From Chloroflexota bacterium (lineage in GTDB: Bacteria; Chloroflexota; Anaerolineae; B4-G1), in NCBI GenBank assembly GCA_024232355.1, contig JAAEPW010000209.1, positions 34,917 to 98,916 on the forward strand: 64,000 nucleotides of DNA, written 5' to 3'. Below the pieces are notes generated by a model. The model searched no databases and was not told the origin of the DNA. It saw nothing but the letters and a program-made list of their open reading frames with translations. Made by a program: the position numbers and the translations under genes. Within the stretch, counting starts at the first letter, position 1; each line of letters opens with the position of its first letter. Below, in pieces: positions 35,474 through 44,924 of the stretch.

Positions 35474-37750
35474 GTGAAAGGCAACCCTGAATCCCTCCTA
35501 GATGAAACTAACGAGGGCATTCAATATCTGACTAGTCGGCTGCGAGTCTTTGTAACTCGTAACGCGCAATTTGCGATTCTCGTCTGCTTTATCCTCTTGG
35601 CCGTCGTCTATGGTTTGGTGGTACCTCCCTTTGAGAATCTGGATGAAATAGAGCACTTTGAAGTGGTGCGATATATCGCCAACACAGGACAATTGCCGGT
35701 GCATAGTGCAACGGCAGCCCAAATTTATCACTACCAGCAAGAAGCATCGCAGCCTCCTCTATATCACTTGCTTTCTGCGAGGTTGATACAGTTGTTAGGA
35801 TTAAAGACCGATAATATAACCGCTTCCTGGCAATTGAATCCCTGGGTTGCCTGTGGACCTGGGGCAGCCAATCTGTACGACAACCGAACCGTTCTCTACC
35901 ACAACCCGAACCGGGAATCATTTCCCTGGCGCGGCTCCCTGCTGGCGCTCCACACACTGCGTTTTTGGTCCACGATGCTCCAGGCAGCCACAGTTGCCGG
36001 TACATACCTTCTGGCCCGTCTTGCTTTTCCCAAACGGAGCAAAGTGGGCCTGGTAGCTATGGCCGTGGTTGCCTTTAACCCTCAATTTCTCTTGGTCGCC
36101 AGCGGAGTCAACAACGACAATCTTGTTACTCCTCTGGTCACGTTCGGGATGTGCCTGTTGCTGCGGATTTGGCAGGACGGCTTGACAACACGCCGGGCTG
36201 TTGGCTTGGGCCTGTTGACGGGACTGGCCGGGTTGAGCAAACTTAGCGGGTGGGGATTATTGGGACTCGCCGGTCTGGTCACACTGGCAATGATCATTCG
36301 CTCGAAAAAAATGCTATGGACGGCTACTCTAATCCCCGCCGTGTCCCTGCTTGTCGCTGGCTGGTGGTTCTGGCGTAACTGGCAACTCTACGGCGATCCC
36401 ACTGCCTTGCAGCCAATGCTGGAATTGGTAGGCGTGCGCGGCGGGTCAATATTCCAGTCCTTGCTAGAGACTGGAGCAATGTTTCGTTCCTTTTGGGGAC
36501 AAATTCCATGTTCCTTTTACCCTCCGGCTTTTTATGCCTTTTACGCTGTGCTCACAGCGCTGGCCCTGGGTGGCCTGGCGTGGGGTTGGCGGCGCTTGAT
36601 ACCGGCGGAACGCACAGCCGCGTCGATCCTCTGCGCTTGGTTTCTGTTGATCGTGCTTGGCTGGATGCGATGGAATGCTATGACGCCAGCGCCAGGAGGA
36701 CGACTGCTCTTCCCCGCCCTGCCCGCCGTAGCGCTGCTGATGGCACTTGGTACATCCACATTGGCGCAAGGGCGTCTCTGGTTTGGGAACTGGATCATCG
36801 TTGTGTTTTTGGCAGTACTAGCGTGGTGGACCGTATTGCAGATTCTTCCAGGTTTCTTTGCCCCGCCACCTCGTTACCCAGACACCGACGTCATCCAACC
36901 CGACCATCTCCTCGACGCCACGTTTGGTGACTCGGTCCAAGTGCGGGGCTATAATATCGTTATGAATGACGATACCCAAGAACCGACGCTCGACGTGACA
37001 CTGTACTGGCAAGCCCTCGCCTCAATGACCGAGGATTACGTGATGGCGCTTCAACTGGCATCTCCCGTGCCTGGAGATACGACCTTGCGTTGGAACTATA
37101 ACTCTTGGCCCGGACACGGAAACTATCCCACCTCGGCGTGGCAGCCAGGAGAGGTGATTATGGATCACTATCGTTTCCGCTTGCCGGAAGCCAACTTTTC
37201 CACCCAAATATGGGACGTACATATAGCCCTCTATCAACGGGAAACAGGGGAGAGATTACGCGTTCAAGTGACAGGAAAGGACACAGGAGATCGACTGATA
37301 CTGACCCAGTTGCGAATACCCGGTAATCAACCCCTTTGCCCGGAAGACGGGTTAATAACCTTACAAATACGCTTTGGTGAGACCATTGCCCTGACTCACG
37401 CCGCCGTGATCCCAGAACCAGATGGTAGCCGCGTGGAATTATGCTGGAAAGCCCTGCAACCGATACAAACTGATTATACGGTCTTTGTTCACCTGCAAGA
37501 TGCACCTGGCGCGCTTATCAGTACTGGCGATGGCCCACCAATGCAAGGGGCTTTTCCCACCTCGATGTGGCATCCGGGAGACTCTGTCTTGGACGTGCAT
37601 CACTTGATGCCGACATCTGGAAACGATGAACAAGGCAAACATATCACCATTGGCCTGTACAATCCAAAAGATGGATCACGTTTACCTGCTTTTGTTGGAG
37701 ATATACCTGTCCCCGACGCTGCAGTGCAAGTGTGGCCAAACCATCCATAG
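35474..37750 (+). CDS. Polytopic membrane glycosyltransferase-like protein (DUF2142/GT39-related), paralog of 24414
   Basis: 758 residues, GTG start with GGAG nine bases upstream. First loop PPFENLDEIEHFEVVRYIA, then about ten helices with FNPQFLLVASGVNNDNLVTP and GRLLFPALPAVALLMALG. Two C-terminal modules read LDVTLYWQALASMTEDYVMALQL and VELCWKALQPIQTDYTVFVHLQD, the same pair as in 24414 and 38978. No heptanucleotide repeat occurs in this paralog. Short intergenic spaces to the secreted-protein gene downstream suggest a shared transcript. Confidence 0.72.
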   Translation: MKGNPESLLDETNEGIQYLTSRLRVFVTRNAQFAILVCFILLAVVYGLVVPPFENLDEIEHFEVVRYIANTGQLPVHSATAAQIYHYQQEASQPPLYHLLSARLIQLLGLKTDNITASWQLNPWVACGPGAANLYDNRTVLYHNPNRESFPWRGSLLALHTLRFWSTMLQAATVAGTYLLARLAFPKRSKVGLVAMAVVAFNPQFLLVASGVNNDNLVTPLVTFGMCLLLRIWQDGLTTRRAVGLGLLTGLAGLSKLSGWGLLGLAGLVTLAMIIRSKKMLWTATLIPAVSLLVAGWWFWRNWQLYGDPTALQPMLELVGVRGGSIFQSLLETGAMFRSFWGQIPCSFYPPAFYAFYAVLTALALGGLAWGWRRLIPAERTAASILCAWFLLIVLGWMRWNAMTPAPGGRLLFPALPAVALLMALGTSTLAQGRLWFGNWIIVVFLAVLAWWTVLQILPGFFAPPPRYPDTDVIQPDHLLDATFGDSVQVRGYNIVMNDDTQEPTLDVTLYWQALASMTEDYVMALQLASPVPGDTTLRWNYNSWPGHGNYPTSAWQPGEVIMDHYRFRLPEANFSTQIWDVHIALYQRETGERLRVQVTGKDTGDRLILTQLRIPGNQPLCPEDGLITLQIRFGETIALTHAAVIPEPDGSRVELCWKALQPIQTDYTVFVHLQDAPGALISTGDGPPMQGAFPTSMWHPGDSVLDVHHLMPTSGNDEQGKHITIGLYNPKDGSRLPAFVGDIPVPDAAVQVWPNHP

Positions 37751-37790
37751 ATATGGCCACAACGAATTTTTTCTAGGAGGAACAAAAACA

Positions 37791-38933
37791 ATGAAACAAT
37801 ACACAAGACATCTCATAACCATCGCCCTGCTCGCCATTCTCTTGTTTGGGAAAGGCGAGATTAGCCGAGGAATCAATAATGCTCCGTGGAATGTAGAGCC
37901 ACTTGAACTTGGCGCCCAACAAATGCCAGAAGATAATTTGCTGGCAAACTACAATATGGAAGATGGTTTTTATTGGAAATATCCCAACCATTTTGTCGCC
38001 AACGAGTGGCAGCGTTGGTGGTTGGGAGAAGGCATCCCAGAATACGATGATGCTCGTGCATGGCGTCCGGAAAAATACGATGGGAAACATGCACAAGTTT
38101 ATTTTCGGTGGGGACGATCGTACACTGCGGGAATTTACCAGCAAGTAGCCGTACGGCCTTGCACCCATTATCAGTTCAGTATGTACGGGCGGAATCACTC
38201 TACCCTGGATGTAGACCACCATGCCAAAATTGGCCTAGATCCTCTGGGGCGCGAGTATGACCTGTATATGCCTTCCTTGCCCTCTGACATCACATGGTCT
38301 CCAGAGCAGACATTTTACTACACTTGGGGACAGCATAGCGTAATAGCAGAGTCGCGCGGCTATACTGTTACAGCCATTACGTACGTTTCACCGGACAATA
38401 TGTATATCACATATGATACATTCTGGGATGCAGGAACTTTGGTCGAGTCCCCACCACCACCAGGAAAACTACCCGATCCACCAGACCAGAATAGCAGTGA
38501 TTTTGTTACCAGTGTGTCAAGCTACACACTATCTGGGGATTTCATTGTTGAATGGGAAACTGCAGAGCCAGCCTTGACCCAGGTCTGGTACAAAGCATAC
38601 ACTCCTCCTCCCACATCCACGCATTCTATTACACCAACAGGCACACTTTTGCTCTCCTTCACCTACTTACCACTGGTAATGAACATGCATCCCCTAGAAT
38701 TATCTGCATACTCAATGTACACACCAATAGGCCCAGGCCACCTAACCCATCACCAGGCAACAATTCAGGATATAGAAGAAGGGCAAATCGTCGAGTTTGT
38801 GATTCTTGCGCGCCACTTGGAGGACGGTGATTGCCGCACATCATCCTCTACCCCATTCAAAGCAACGATTGTCTTTGAACCACCCATTCCCCCTCGAGAC
38901 CTCGTCAACGACAATATGGAGGGCAAAGAATAA
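37791..38933 (+). CDS. Secreted protein with internal YLPLV motif, paralog of 3613-4749
   Basis: 380 residues from the ATG at 37791, with AGGAGG upstream. N-terminal signal segment (ITIALLAILLFGKG). A jelly-roll-like module starts LLANYNMEDGFYWKYP and an Fn3-like module follows, separated by a linker containing TPTGTLLLSFTYLPLVMN. Shares part order and the linker with 3613-4749, though overall identity is low. It lies between two related membrane glycosyltransferases and may be a substrate or partner, but no enzymatic residues are visible. Confidence 0.7.
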   Translation: MKQYTRHLITIALLAILLFGKGEISRGINNAPWNVEPLELGAQQMPEDNLLANYNMEDGFYWKYPNHFVANEWQRWWLGEGIPEYDDARAWRPEKYDGKHAQVYFRWGRSYTAGIYQQVAVRPCTHYQFSMYGRNHSTLDVDHHAKIGLDPLGREYDLYMPSLPSDITWSPEQTFYYTWGQHSVIAESRGYTVTAITYVSPDNMYITYDTFWDAGTLVESPPPPGKLPDPPDQNSSDFVTSVSSYTLSGDFIVEWETAEPALTQVWYKAYTPPPTSTHSITPTGTLLLSFTYLPLVMNMHPLELSAYSMYTPIGPGHLTHHQATIQDIEEGQIVEFVILARHLEDGDCRTSSSTPFKATIVFEPPIPPRDLVNDNMEGKE

Positions 38934-38977
38934 ATATCAGGGCGTGGATTTTCAACACCAGGTTTCTCTCTGTTTCC

Positions 38978-41176
38978 TTGTTTTTGCTCTTTCTATTGAT
39001 GGGGGTGATCTATAACACGGTCATCCCCATCTTTGAAGCGCCTGACGAGGTTTGGCATTATGCCTACATCCGTTACCTGGTTGAGGAACACGCACTCCCC
39101 AGTCTGACCGACTCGAAAAGTGGAGCTAATCAAGAAGTAGCCCAACCGCCACTGTATTACACCATAGCTGCACTGGTCAGTGGATTCGTCTCTGATGAGG
39201 ACCTGCCAAACCTGATGTGGCACAATCCCGGCTTTGGATACCAAGCCGGGGGAACAGTGAACGACAACAAGAACATGTTGATCCACACGGAGCGCGAGCG
39301 GTTCCCCTGGCGTGGCGCCGTCCTGGCGGTCCGATTAGCACGTTTCGTCTCCCTGGCTTTTGGAATGCTCACTATTCTAGCTGCCTGGGGGCTGGGACAC
39401 GAGGTGTTCCCACTGCAACCGGTTTGGAGTTTGAGCGTAGCGGTCATAGTCGCGTTTACTCCCCAGTTCTTGTTTATCAGCAGCGTGGTGAGCAACGACA
39501 GTGCAGCGGCAGCACTCTCGACCGCCGCGCTATGGGCAATTATCCGTACCGTCAAACGAGGGGCCACGCCCTATCGGAGCCTTGTCATTGGCGTACTCGT
39601 TGGATTGGCGGCCTTGACCAAAACCAGTTGCCTGCTGCTCGGGCCACTCGCCGCGATAGGTTTGACATTTGCCTGCCGCCCACGAGATCGTAAAGCTCCT
39701 TGCTTTGTGAGTCATTTTTCTCTAGTCACCCTGGCGGCTTTAGTCGTTGGTGGTTGGTGGTATTTACGTAACACGATCTTGTACCACGACCCTTTTGCTT
39801 TTCAGGCACACGTGGATACACCGTGGGGTCGAGCGATACCGCTCACTATCAAAGAACTCTGGAACCAACTACCCATCGTCTACAACTCTTTCTGGGGGGG
39901 CTTTGGTTGGGGCCATGTCGAGTTCCCAACGTGGGTATACGTGGCTCTGGGAATGATCCCTGCAACCAGTCTGATTGGATGGGGATGGACCATAAAACAG
40001 TGGCGTATCCGTGACCAGGGGCCGATCTTTTTCCTGGCTTTGATGTGGTGGACAATGGTGTTCCTCGCCTTGCTTTCGTGGATGCGCCAAGTGTGGGCAG
40101 CCCATGGCCGATTGCTCTTTCCCGCCATTGGGGCTTGGGCGTTGTTCATAGTTGGCGGGTGGAAATCACTGTCCCAATCTCGCTTCACGCCTCACATCTC
40201 ACGTCTCACGTCCGTCTTGTTGTCCGGATTGATCCTTCTCAGCATCCTCACCCCTTGGCTCGTCATCCATCCTGCCTTTGCCCAACCTCGGTTGACCACG
40301 CCTGCAGATGTTGCCACAATAGTTCAAGGTACAAACCTAACCTATAATAATGCAGCCCGTCTGCTGGGCGTTTCGATGGACCAAACATCCGTGGCACCCG
40401 GCGGTGTACTGGCAGTTCGTGCTTGCTGGGAGGCGTTGCGTCCAATGTCCCAAGATTACACGGTCTTTGTTCACCTGGTGGGCAGAAGCAACGAGCGAGT
40501 GGCCGAACGGCACACCTACCCTGGCTTGGGGCGATTCCCCACCTCACTCTGGCCCGTGGGGCGGGCATTTTGCGACGTCTATCGCGTGTCTGTCGAGGAC
40601 TGGGCTCCGGTGCCCGAACTGTATGACCTGACAATTGGGCTGTATGACGCGTCTACAGGAGAGCGATTAACTGCTCGCGACTCGGCCGGGACCGAGGTGG
40701 GGCTCTCTACACCAGCCAAGGTACGGGTTGCTTCCGAACAGCCTCTTTCGGAAATTCTCGACCACCCGATGAATTATCAGGTTGGTGAACAAATCACGTT
40801 GATTGGCTATCGATTGTCAGAGCCGATTTCGAGTGGCGCGCCGCTAACCGTCACCCTCTATTGGCGCGCCGTCCAACCACCTGTGGGGGATTATGTCGTC
40901 TTTGTCCACTTGTTGGACGAGAGCGATGATTCGGGGCAACCACTGGCCCAACACGACAGCCCACCCCGCTATGGACGCTACCCAACCTCAGCCTGGCAAA
41001 CTGACGACGTGATCCCCGATGAGCATGTTTTAGAGATTCCAGCGCTTGGCATCGAATCACGCTTACATCTGGCGGTGGGAATGTATTCGCCCGACACACT
41101 GGAGCGCATTCCGGTCATAGGCCCTGATGGCCGAAGGCCCGACGATCTCATTCAACTTTCTTTGGAATCCCCGTAA
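38978..41176 (+). CDS. Polytopic membrane glycosyltransferase-like protein (DUF2142/GT39-related), third paralog
   Basis: 732 residues if TTG 38978 is the start. The frame is open upstream, and an ATA at 38930, six bases after GGAGGG, would add 16 residues that restore a full first helix and a polar N-terminus as in the paralogs. First loop APDEVWHYAYIRYLVEEHALP. Ten or so helices, then two external modules (RACWEALRPMSQDYTVFVHLVG and VTLYWRAVQPPVGDYVVFVHLLD). A hydrophilic loop SRFTPHISRLT is encoded by four diverged 7-bp repeat units. A hairpin terminator follows the stop. Confidence 0.72.
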   Translation: MFLLFLLMGVIYNTVIPIFEAPDEVWHYAYIRYLVEEHALPSLTDSKSGANQEVAQPPLYYTIAALVSGFVSDEDLPNLMWHNPGFGYQAGGTVNDNKNMLIHTERERFPWRGAVLAVRLARFVSLAFGMLTILAAWGLGHEVFPLQPVWSLSVAVIVAFTPQFLFISSVVSNDSAAAALSTAALWAIIRTVKRGATPYRSLVIGVLVGLAALTKTSCLLLGPLAAIGLTFACRPRDRKAPCFVSHFSLVTLAALVVGGWWYLRNTILYHDPFAFQAHVDTPWGRAIPLTIKELWNQLPIVYNSFWGGFGWGHVEFPTWVYVALGMIPATSLIGWGWTIKQWRIRDQGPIFFLALMWWTMVFLALLSWMRQVWAAHGRLLFPAIGAWALFIVGGWKSLSQSRFTPHISRLTSVLLSGLILLSILTPWLVIHPAFAQPRLTTPADVATIVQGTNLTYNNAARLLGVSMDQTSVAPGGVLAVRACWEALRPMSQDYTVFVHLVGRSNERVAERHTYPGLGRFPTSLWPVGRAFCDVYRVSVEDWAPVPELYDLTIGLYDASTGERLTARDSAGTEVGLSTPAKVRVASEQPLSEILDHPMNYQVGEQITLIGYRLSEPISSGAPLTVTLYWRAVQPPVGDYVVFVHLLDESDDSGQPLAQHDSPPRYGRYPTSAWQTDDVIPDEHVLEIPALGIESRLHLAVGMYSPDTLERIPVIGPDGRRPDDLIQLSLESP
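40184..40211 (+). repeat. Heptanucleotide tandem repeat, 4 diverged units, intragenic
   Basis: TTCACGC, CTCACAT, CTCACGT, CTCACGT in a row inside the glycosyltransferase gene, in a loop before late helices. Confidence 0.75.
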
Positions 41177-41191
41177 TCCCACCCGCTCTAG

Positions 41192-41250
41192 CTGGATCGC
41201 CAGATCCAGCGCTTGAACAAACCAAATTCGGCCTGGATCTGGCGATCCAG
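41192..41250. terminator. Inverted repeat/terminator between convergent genes
   Basis: 18-bp perfect arms (CTGGATCGCCAGATCCAG at 41192-41209 and its complement at 41233-41250) with a 23-base loop. Each arm is itself nearly palindromic. It lies between the ends of 38978-41176 and 41289-41828. There is no strong T run, so termination is inferred from position. Confidence 0.6.
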
Positions 41251-41288
41251 GCCGAGCAAAATGAAAAAGTTTGAAATTCTGGCACTTG

Positions 41289-41828
41289 CTAAAGCGCAGG
41301 CCACTTGGTGGCGAAAAGAGATTCTAGATGGCCCCGCTGGCGATCATAGGCCGAGTCGGTATAGAGCGGTGTGCAACTCTCCAACTGGACCTGAGCCGCC
41401 ACAAGTTTGAGGGCAAAGTTGAAGCAACTGGCCTCGCCGCATATCTTGCAGTTGGTTCGGGGAAGCAGTTGATAGAGTTCGAGCGGCTGTAACTGTTTGT
41501 GGGTCGTCGTGTCGGGTTCCAATTGTTCGCACTTTTCCCAGGTTTGGTTTACCAAGTCCACCAACTGCTCAATCATCTGTGTCACGTGCTCTCGACTTTC
41601 GAGGTGATCCACCGCGATCCGGTTGGGCCAAAAGCCAATGTTACGCCCCTCGTGACGCCAGGATAAAGCTGGCGTATCGGGTAAATAAATCCCCCGGGTC
41701 AGAGTGGCGTTGAGATAGGGCAAGACTGGCCCAATGTCCACGTTGAGGTGAGCAATGGCCTCATACTCGACCTCTTCCGCGCTATGAGTAGACACATCGA
41801 CTTGTAAATCGTAGGATTCGATTAGCAT
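41289..41828 (-). CDS. Protein with C-terminal 4Fe-4S (CODH/ACS gamma-type) domain
   Basis: 179 residues from the ATG at 41828, with AGGAG five bases upstream. The N-terminal ~110 residues are not recognised. The C-terminal part (about 118-150) has LLPRTNCKICGEASCFNFALKLVAA and a later Cys, the Cys-x2-Cys-x4-Cys iron-sulfur motif found in the gamma subunit of CO dehydrogenase/acetyl-CoA synthase and in assorted anaerobic redox proteins. No other acetyl-CoA pathway genes are present. Lies apart from, but on the same strand as, the formate dehydrogenase genes. A small electron carrier or cluster-bearing accessory is a guess. Confidence 0.7.
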   Translation of the reverse strand: MLIESYDLQVDVSTHSAEEVEYEAIAHLNVDIGPVLPYLNATLTRGIYLPDTPALSWRHEGRNIGFWPNRIAVDHLESREHVTQMIEQLVDLVNQTWEKCEQLEPDTTTHKQLQPLELYQLLPRTNCKICGEASCFNFALKLVAAQVQLESCTPLYTDSAYDRQRGHLESLFATKWPAL

Positions 41829-41919
41829 ATCAACTCCTGACATGTCACTGCATCCATTGTCACCATGATAACTCGCTCCAAGCGTATTTCCCGTCCGCGC
41901 TGGATGGACTCGGGGTGGG

Positions 41920-44718
41920 TCATCTCACAACCAGCGGCAGGTAGAGCCAGTCTGTCGGCTCCCACGTCGGTACAATGATCACGCCATCCAGGTTGCAAGG
42001 GCCGTCCAGCGTCACCGTGGCTGTACCCGTAATGGCGGGTGTCAGGATCATCGACAAGACCCCATTGGGGTTGTTGACAAAGCCCGTGAGCAGGGCGGCG
42101 GTTCCGCCCGCAGAACTCAGCGTGCCATTGTCGGTGGTCAATGTAAAGGGCGGCGTGCCGTACAGATCGCCCGGCCCTAGCCCCAAAAAGACGCTGCCGT
42201 CCCCACCCGAGAACTGGAACTGTACGAGGGAGGGGTTTCCGGGCGCGGTTGGCGCTGCGCTGCCGCTGATGGTGTCGATCCAGGGGCCAAAGTCCACCGT
42301 GCCGGAACCACCGTTGCTGCCATCCACCACAGTGTCACCGGAGCCTCCGACGTTGCTCGGGTGTGTTGGCCCGGAGGTATCGCCCCACCAGTTGCCCTCG
42401 GCATCCACGTTGACCGCAATATTCGGCCAGATACCGGCTCCGTTGCCACAGATGACGCTGCCGTGGACGGCGGCCGACGTCATGCTAGAGTCAAGCCACA
42501 CGCCGCTGTGGTCGTTATCCCTGATGACGGATGCAGCGATGGTTACCGGTCCGGTGGTGTCCCAGATGTCGAAACCGCTATCGGAATTTCCTAGCACAGT
42601 ACAATTGCTGATCACCGTAGTGCCATCCACCGGCCCGATCTCGATGCCGTCGTTGTCGCCAGTACCCCGGTTGTTGTTAGCCGTACAATTGATGAGCGTC
42701 AAATCGCCATCCACGGCCAGGTCGATGCCATCGCTGCTGTTCCCGTTGAATGTGGAACTGGTGATCGTCATATCTCCGCCCACTTTTGTCTCCCCGGCCT
42801 CGACGCCATCGCTGCCATTGCCTGTGGACGTGCAAGCACTGACGAATACATTGCCATCGATATCATCGATATCCAGACCCTCGCCACCGTTATCGTCGGT
42901 GCTGCAGTTGCTGATGGTCAAGTTTCCGCCCACGTATTCGACGTCAATACCTTCTTCCGAGTTCTGATCGGCGCTGGAACTGGTGATCTCTACGTCGCCG
43001 CCTGCCCATATCTCGAATCCGTCGTTGTTATCGCTACCGGTGTTGCTATTGGCCGTGGAACTGATGACGGTGACGTTTCCGACAACTGCTTCGAGATAAA
43101 AGCCATTCCCGTCCGTGCCACCGTTGTTGCTGGCGCTCGAGTTGGTGACGGTGATACTGCCGGTTTGGGCGATGACGTCCACGCCGTCGTCGGCGGAACC
43201 GTTGGCCGTCACGTTGGCGATCACGACCGCGCTGTTCACGATCACGTCGATCCCATCGTCGTCCGGCGAGGTTACGTTAAAGCCATTTATGGTCAAGTTG
43301 CCCAGGAAGGGCGACGTAGAGTGAGAGAATGCCGGGCCAGTGTTCGGGCCTCCCGCTGCGGCGGGGTCCACGGTCACCGTGCCCGGTGATGGTGCACCCG
43401 TTGCATCGACAGTGACAAAGCTTATGTCGCTGGGCACGATCATCGTGCTCAGGTCCACGCTCTCGGCGTAGGTGCCGGGAAAGACGTATATCGCGTCGCC
43501 GGGGTAAGAGGCAGCCACGGCAGCGCCGATGGTGGTGTAGCAGGGGGTGAGGCTGTTGCACGTCCCGTTGTGATCGACGTAACGGTCGGTGGGCGGGGGA
43601 GCTGTCATGACGTAAGCGTACTCGAGATCGCTATTGTCGCCATCAATATAGCTGATGTGGGGGCGACCGCCTCCATCGACGGCGATGCCACTATCAGAGC
43701 CTTGGTTTCCACCGCTAGTCACCATCTTGGTGATCCAACCTGATGCGTTCCTGTAAGCGTACCTGAGATCGCGGGTATAAGAATTGACGTAACGGCAATA
43801 GCTGACGTGTGGGTAGCCGTTCCCGTCCAGGGCGATGGAGGTATTCAAGCAGCCCACGTTGTCTACCGTCTCGGTGATCCAGCTTGATCCGCTCCTGTAG
43901 GCATACTCGATGGTGCCGCTGGCGCGATCATAGTAGCTGACGTGGGGGGTATAAGGCGTCGTCGGATCCAGGACCAGCGAGATGCCCTCGCCGACGGAAC
44001 CAGTCGTGCCGTCGATGATCTCAAAGTGCCAACCGCCGCCGTCCTTGTAGGCATACTTGGCCTGGGGGGAGGGGGACGTGATGCGATACGCGATGTGCGG
44101 ATAACCGTTCCCGTCGACGTCGATGGAGGAATAATCCATGCTCGTGGTATCCACGATCTCTGGATGCCAGCCGCCGCCATCCTTGTAGGCGTAATTGAGC
44201 CTGTTGGTAGAAGACGAGTGCATATAGCTGATGTGCGGGAAATCACTTCCATCCAGGGCAAGGGAGGTGCGCAAGCCGATAGCGCCGCTGCTTTCGACCG
44301 TCTCGCTGAACCAGCCGGAACCATCCTTGTAAGCATAGCGGAGATTGTCTGCACCATCGTCATAGTAGCTGATGTGGGGATAGTTGGCCGTATCTATCTC
44401 GATAGAGGTGTAATAACCCATCGTCCCACTGTTATCCACCGTCTCGGTGAACCAACCGGAGCCATTCTTGTAAGCATACCTGAGAGCGCTGTCGGCAGAG
44501 TGGTAGTAGCTGATGTGGGGATAGTTGCTACTATCCACGGCGATAGAGTTGTACAAACCGGCGTCGTCGCTATCCACCGTCTCTAACACCCAATAGTCGG
44601 CCATCGCGCCGGATGAACGTGCCTGGAGAGCCTGCGAACCTGCCAGTCCCAGGTAGATCGCCAGCGCCAACCACGGGATCACGCGCATCCACGACATTCG
44701 GAATCTTTGCTCCTTCAT
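41920..44718 (-). CDS. Secreted seven-repeat propeller plus parallel beta-helix protein with C-terminal YLPLVVR
   Basis: 932 residues from the ATG at 44718, with AGGAGGG upstream. Signal peptide in about residues 1-35. Seven repeats of ~50 residues follow, each with a core like GYPHISYYDDG...LRYAYKDGSGW, likely blades of a beta-propeller. A central region starts DRYVDHNGTCNSLTPCYTTIGAAV and leads to a right-handed beta-helix made of short strands (VVIANVTANGSADDG style, ~10 turns). The last part is a beta domain ending in DWLYLPLVVR. No catalytic triad was recognised; a surface adhesin or polysaccharide-binding protein is likely. Single-gene transcript with its own promoter. Confidence 0.78.
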   Translation of the reverse strand: MKEQRFRMSWMRVIPWLALAIYLGLAGSQALQARSSGAMADYWVLETVDSDDAGLYNSIAVDSSNYPHISYYHSADSALRYAYKNGSGWFTETVDNSGTMGYYTSIEIDTANYPHISYYDDGADNLRYAYKDGSGWFSETVESSGAIGLRTSLALDGSDFPHISYMHSSSTNRLNYAYKDGGGWHPEIVDTTSMDYSSIDVDGNGYPHIAYRITSPSPQAKYAYKDGGGWHFEIIDGTTGSVGEGISLVLDPTTPYTPHVSYYDRASGTIEYAYRSGSSWITETVDNVGCLNTSIALDGNGYPHVSYCRYVNSYTRDLRYAYRNASGWITKMVTSGGNQGSDSGIAVDGGGRPHISYIDGDNSDLEYAYVMTAPPPTDRYVDHNGTCNSLTPCYTTIGAAVAASYPGDAIYVFPGTYAESVDLSTMIVPSDISFVTVDATGAPSPGTVTVDPAAAGGPNTGPAFSHSTSPFLGNLTINGFNVTSPDDDGIDVIVNSAVVIANVTANGSADDGVDVIAQTGSITVTNSSASNNGGTDGNGFYLEAVVGNVTVISSTANSNTGSDNNDGFEIWAGGDVEITSSSADQNSEEGIDVEYVGGNLTISNCSTDDNGGEGLDIDDIDGNVFVSACTSTGNGSDGVEAGETKVGGDMTITSSTFNGNSSDGIDLAVDGDLTLINCTANNNRGTGDNDGIEIGPVDGTTVISNCTVLGNSDSGFDIWDTTGPVTIAASVIRDNDHSGVWLDSSMTSAAVHGSVICGNGAGIWPNIAVNVDAEGNWWGDTSGPTHPSNVGGSGDTVVDGSNGGSGTVDFGPWIDTISGSAAPTAPGNPSLVQFQFSGGDGSVFLGLGPGDLYGTPPFTLTTDNGTLSSAGGTAALLTGFVNNPNGVLSMILTPAITGTATVTLDGPCNLDGVIIVPTWEPTDWLYLPLVVR

Positions 44719-44813
44719 TTGTTCCCTCCTTCTTGATTGCTGAAATTTCTTACAGGATCGCGAGGTTTGGTGATGGTTAGGGTGACTCTCACCGTGATAA
44801 CCGTTACTCAGGA

Positions 44814-44841
44814 AGTATATACCAACCTGTCCGGTTTGCAA
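44814..44841 (-). promoter_or_regulatory. Candidate promoter of the propeller/beta-helix gene
   Basis: Minus strand TTGCAA (44841-44836), 16 bases, TATACT (44819-44814), about 95 bases before the ATG at 44718. Confidence 0.45.
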
Positions 44842-44924
44842 ACTCTATTTTGTCGCAGGTTCCGAAAGTTTGTCGTGTATGGGAATGATAGAGTCTTGAT
44901 TTCAGATCGCACGCTCCCAAGGAC

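Noticed and set aside
42000..42970. 330-codon plus-strand ORF opposite the beta-helix gene
   Set aside because: It is a shadow caused by the biased codon use of the repeat-rich minus-strand gene, which has a signal peptide, ribosome binding site and domains.
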